Shown: one piece after another, positions 44,890 through 47,521 of the stretch | How positions within the stretch are numbered: position 1 is the first letter of the stretch | How the letters are laid out: every line of letters begins with the position of its first letter | Assembly (NCBI GenBank): GCA_009840165.1 | Contig: VXOG01000020.1 | Coordinates: forward strand, 1 to 47,521 | Length of the DNA: 47,521 bases | Reading direction: 5' to 3' | Source of the DNA: Chloroflexota bacterium | GTDB taxonomy: Bacteria > Chloroflexota > Dehalococcoidia > Lucifugimonadales > UBA3495 | Made by a program: the position numbers and the translations under genes | Notes under the pieces: generated by a model | Seen by the model: only the letters and a program-made list of their open reading frames with translations | The model's database searches: none | What the model was told of the DNA's origin: nothing

Positions 44890-45636
44890 TCAATTTTGCG
44901 ATGAAGTTGCGGAAGGGCGTCCCTGACGCACCCGGTCGCGCCGTTTGGACACTCCGATGGTGGGCATCCGAAGATAATAGGGTTGCAGGGATACCAGGTC
45001 GTCGGTTTCCTTACGGTGCAATCGTTGTGCCGCTACGTATGCCAAAGCCCATAGACGGTCGGCTGGAGTCCAGGGCGCCGCCACGGTGGGACGCGAAGGG
45101 TCGCCGCGCTGATCGCCGAAATCCTTGATAGCGTCTCGGCGTGCGTGGGTGGCTTCGCCGCAGTAGATCAAGGCCCCGTCGGGTAACGCTGGTTCCTGTT
45201 CCAACGCGATTTCCGGCGCCACGATCGCATCCTCGCGGATGCGCTCTCCGTCCCCGCTGAACCAGCCGACCGCAACCTCATTGCGCCCGGCATCCAGCCA
45301 GGCCGCAGTGAAGCCGTCGGGAGTAAGGTGAGGCCGCGCTTCGAGGGCAAGCGTATCGACGCCGATGATTGGAAAGCCCGCAGCCATGGCCAGGCCCTTG
45401 GCGGCGCTGACGCCTACGCGCAGGGCGCTGAACGGCCCCGGCCCCAGGGCTACCGCGACTCCGTCCAGATCAGTAGCTCGTGTGTCCTGAGCCTTAAGGA
45501 GTTCGGCGACGGCCGGCATCAGCTGGGCGGTATGGTTTGCCGTAGAACGCCACAAGCGCGCCTCGATGACCGTGCCGTCTGCATCGCAGATAGCAATGCC
45601 GCCGTGGCGGGACGAAGTGTCAATGGACAGGAGCAT
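44890..45636 (-). CDS. tsaB: tRNA threonylcarbamoyladenosine biosynthesis protein TsaB
   Basis: Non-catalytic ASKHA-fold partner of TsaD in t6A37 synthesis. The true start is the ATG at 45636, where MLLSIDTSSRHGG begins and which overlaps the tsaE TGA by one base (TGATG); the long open frame upstream is an out-of-context reading of tsaE. The 248-residue product has ALGPGPFSALRVGVSAAKGLA near 64-84, the family's hallmark, and ends with the usual PYYLRMP segment plus a basic tail. No rimI domain or gene follows. tsaD is outside this window. Confidence 0.92.
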   Translation of the reverse strand: MLLSIDTSSRHGGIAICDADGTVIEARLWRSTANHTAQLMPAVAELLKAQDTRATDLDGVAVALGPGPFSALRVGVSAAKGLAMAAGFPIIGVDTLALEARPHLTPDGFTAAWLDAGRNEVAVGWFSGDGERIREDAIVAPEIALEQEPALPDGALIYCGEATHARRDAIKDFGDQRGDPSRPTVAAPWTPADRLWALAYVAAQRLHRKETDDLVSLQPYYLRMPTIGVSKRRDRVRQGRPSATSSQN

Positions 45637-46163
45637 CAGAGCGCAATCGCCTCGAGCTCTTGCAGCAGGCCGGCGAAACGCTCGGGCGCGCCTTCTATCG
45701 TGATGGTGTGACGAGCGGGAACGCCCCCGTCTTCGTCGGGAATGACCTCGCAGGGCGCGGTAACCTCGTCCAGCGCATAGTCGAGGTCGATCCACAACGC
45801 ATCGTCGGGAAAGAGTTCGTCGGCGCGGTCGGCCCATTCCACGATGAGAACGTCCTGGCCCGCAGCAACAATGTCATCAAACCCCAAGTCCCAGGCCTCA
45901 GCCGGGTGATCGATGCGATAAAGGTCGGCATGGTGCAGGGTGAGACGGCCCTGGTATCGGGTCATCAGCACGAAGGTAGGGCTCCGCGCATATCCATCAA
46001 CTTGCAATCCCCGAGCGATGCCCTGGGTGAGGCAGGTTTTCCCGGCTCCGAGAGGCCCGGTCAACAGATACACGTCGCCGGGAGATGCGGATTCACCGAT
46101 GATCTGGCCGATGCGCCGGGTTTCCTCGGCGTTATCGGTATGGATGGTAACCGTGTTTGACAT
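45636..46163 (-). CDS. tsaE: tRNA threonylcarbamoyladenosine biosynthesis ATPase TsaE
   Basis: P-loop ATPase that works with TsaB and TsaD in t6A synthesis. 175 residues, slightly longer than the usual 150. Walker A GPLGAGKT lies near 36-43, followed by LTQGIARGL, SPTFVLMTRY and HHADLYRID, all typical of TsaE, then VLIVEWADRADELFPDDAL, the conserved Trp-containing segment. The C-terminal about 35 residues look variable. It starts six bases after the thiL stop. Signature order thiL-tsaE-tsaB supports both tsa calls. Confidence 0.94.
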   Translation of the reverse strand: MSNTVTIHTDNAEETRRIGQIIGESASPGDVYLLTGPLGAGKTCLTQGIARGLQVDGYARSPTFVLMTRYQGRLTLHHADLYRIDHPAEAWDLGFDDIVAAGQDVLIVEWADRADELFPDDALWIDLDYALDEVTAPCEVIPDEDGGVPARHTITIEGAPERFAGLLQELEAIAL

Positions 46164-46169
46164 GTCGGC

Positions 46170-47180
46170 TCAGTCAGCGAAATGGTCCCAACCTGCGCCC
46201 GCGGGTGGTACGGAAGCGCCGGATTCATCCAGAATAGTGACAACTCCTTTGTCTCCGTCGGTGATTTCACCCACCACGGCTGCGCCTTCGGGAAGCGCAA
46301 GTAAGGCGAGTTCCATTATATCCCCCGGTGCGGTGAACAGCAGTACGTAATCTTCGCCCCCGTAAAGCGCCAAATCGAGCCAATTGCCGGGGAACGCTGA
46401 TCTGAGAGCGGGGAGAGCCGGGACCCGGTGTGCGAAAATCGTGGCACCCACCCCGCTGGCTGAGCACAGTTTGCCCAGGTCGTCGGCCAACCCGTCGCTC
46501 ACGTCCATTGCGGAGGAAACCCCGGCGGCTACCAGCGTCTTTCCGGCGGCTACGTGAGGGTATGGGCGACGGTGTTGCAGTACCAGCACGGAGTCGCTGG
46601 AGTTGGCGCATCCGTCAATCAACTGGCGCAATCCTCCAGCTGATCCTCCCACCGGGCCGGTGACGGCAACCAGATGGCCCGGTTCGGCGGCGGTTCGCAC
46701 TATGGGAGTCCCCGTCGCGATCCCGGTCAATGCAACCGTAACGAAAGCGACCGGCGAGCGCACCATGTCTCCCCCAATAATCTGCGCGCCGAACTCGCCG
46801 CAAATGTCCATCATGCCGAGGTAAAGTTCCTGGATGTCGGACACGAGCGTTTCGGGTGGCAGGCCGAGGGTGATCAGGGCTACCGCCGGATCACCGCCCA
46901 TGGCGGCCACGTCGCTGATGTTGGAGGCGATGGCTTTCCAGCCCAGATCGCGCCACGGAGTTGTGGCGGCGGTGAAGTGTACGCCGTCCACCATGGTGTC
47001 GGTGGTGTACAGCTCGGTAATCGGGCCATCCGGGAATGTGATAGCAGCGGCATCATCCCCATTTGGCACGGCAATTCGGAACTGAGCCTGAAGAGCGAGG
47101 CCGGTTTCCGGTTCGGCGCTTTGAGTCCACTGCCGGACCAATTCGATCAGTCCAAATTCACCGAGGTCGGAGATGCGCAT
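46170..47180 (-). CDS. thiL: Thiamine-monophosphate kinase
   Basis: Makes thiamine pyrophosphate from thiamine monophosphate. Start chosen as ATG 47180 because MRISDLGEFGLIE matches the family N-terminus; a TTG eight codons upstream is the open-frame limit and adds nothing recognisable. 336 residues, PurM/AIR synthetase fold: GDDAAAI (metal and ATP), TTDTMVDGVHF, GWKAIASNISDVAAMGG, GGDMVRS, and the C half SSAMDVSDGLADDLGKLC and LYGGEDYVLLFT. All the key acidic residues are present. First gene of a leftward unit with tsaE, tsaB and ndk, immediately downstream of the 16S terminator-like stem. Confidence 0.94.
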   Translation of the reverse strand: MRISDLGEFGLIELVRQWTQSAEPETGLALQAQFRIAVPNGDDAAAITFPDGPITELYTTDTMVDGVHFTAATTPWRDLGWKAIASNISDVAAMGGDPAVALITLGLPPETLVSDIQELYLGMMDICGEFGAQIIGGDMVRSPVAFVTVALTGIATGTPIVRTAAEPGHLVAVTGPVGGSAGGLRQLIDGCANSSDSVLVLQHRRPYPHVAAGKTLVAAGVSSAMDVSDGLADDLGKLCSASGVGATIFAHRVPALPALRSAFPGNWLDLALYGGEDYVLLFTAPGDIMELALLALPEGAAVVGEITDGDKGVVTILDESGASVPPAGAGWDHFAD

Positions 47181-47209
47181 TTTCAGAAGTTGCGACGCTG
47201 CCAAAATGA

Positions 47210-47236
47210 AACCGGGCCTCTGGTATCGGCCCGGTT
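47210..47236 (-). terminator. Terminator-like stem after the 16S trailer
   Basis: AACCGGGCC (47210-47218) pairs perfectly with GGCCCGGTT (47228-47236) over nine bases, loop of nine. On the minus strand it is followed by TCATTTTGG, a short T-rich run. It lies between 16S and thiL, so it likely ends the 16S transcript. Confidence 0.6.

Positions 47237-47521
<285 letters not shown>

Noticed and set aside
45637..45837. Arg-rich 67-residue N-terminal extension of TsaB
   Set aside because: It is tsaE read in another frame; the conserved TsaB start overlaps the tsaE stop exactly.

Overview
The window reads as a compact, GC-rich bacterial chromosome segment, almost entirely housekeeping and central metabolism. 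No prophage, insertion sequence, CRISPR array, toxin-antitoxin or secretion cluster is visible. My best guess for the source is a Chloroflexota bacterium of the Dehalococcoidia/SAR202 type. The grounds are flavin monooxygenase, GMC oxidoreductase and acyl-CoA carboxylase genes beside core genes, a 16S rRNA gene that is not followed by 23S, oversized RNA polymerase subunits, and class II fumarase with MtaB and RarA. This rests on gene content and memory, not on a phylogeny. The 16S 3' end carries CCTCCTTT, and many genes have a clear GGAGG-type ribosome binding site with ATG, GTG or TTG starts.

Layout. 1-1815 (+): 3' part of gyrB coupled to hpt. 1847-4948 (-): folP, folK and a gamma-glutamyltransferase. 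5027-9452 (+): acyl-CoA carboxylase beta subunit, a small membrane protein, an LLM-type flavin oxidoreductase and rarA. 9441-12108 (-): threonine aldolase, an isochorismatase-fold protein and an arrestin-like protein. 12261-17809 (+): alpha/beta hydrolase, lspA, rluD, glnS, gltX. 17806-18744 (-): potassium channel. 19081-19917 (+): metallo-beta-lactamase-fold protein. 19914-21692 (-): a PaREP1-like gene and mtaB. 21769-22977 (+): a degenerate iron-type alcohol dehydrogenase. 23033-39300 (-): gltD, a hypothetical gene, a GMC oxidoreductase, fumC, rpoB, rpoC and pyrD, in transcription order from the right. 39303-43844 (-): gltB, just upstream of gltD. 44070-44432 (+): rsfS. 44419-47180 (-): thiL, tsaE, tsaB, ndk. 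47466-47521 (-): the 3' end of 16S rRNA, followed by a trailer with hairpins and a terminator-like stem.

How the genes work together. gltB and gltD make glutamate, and glnS and gltX charge Gln and Glu tRNAs. tsaB, tsaE and mtaB act in the same tRNA pathway: t6A synthesis, then its methylthiolation. folP and folK act in consecutive folate steps. hpt, pyrD and ndk feed nucleotide pools. rpoB and rpoC give the catalytic core of transcription.

The most unusual features are: large insertions in both RNA polymerase subunits, plus a cysteine cluster in beta that could bind zinc; a self-complementary -35 element that could serve divergent gltB and rsfS promoters; zinc-ribbon-like tails on LspA and on a potassium channel; three enzyme-fold proteins lacking expected active-site residues; an unlinked 16S gene; GTAGGGGC palindromic repeats; and convergent genes whose stop codons interlock.
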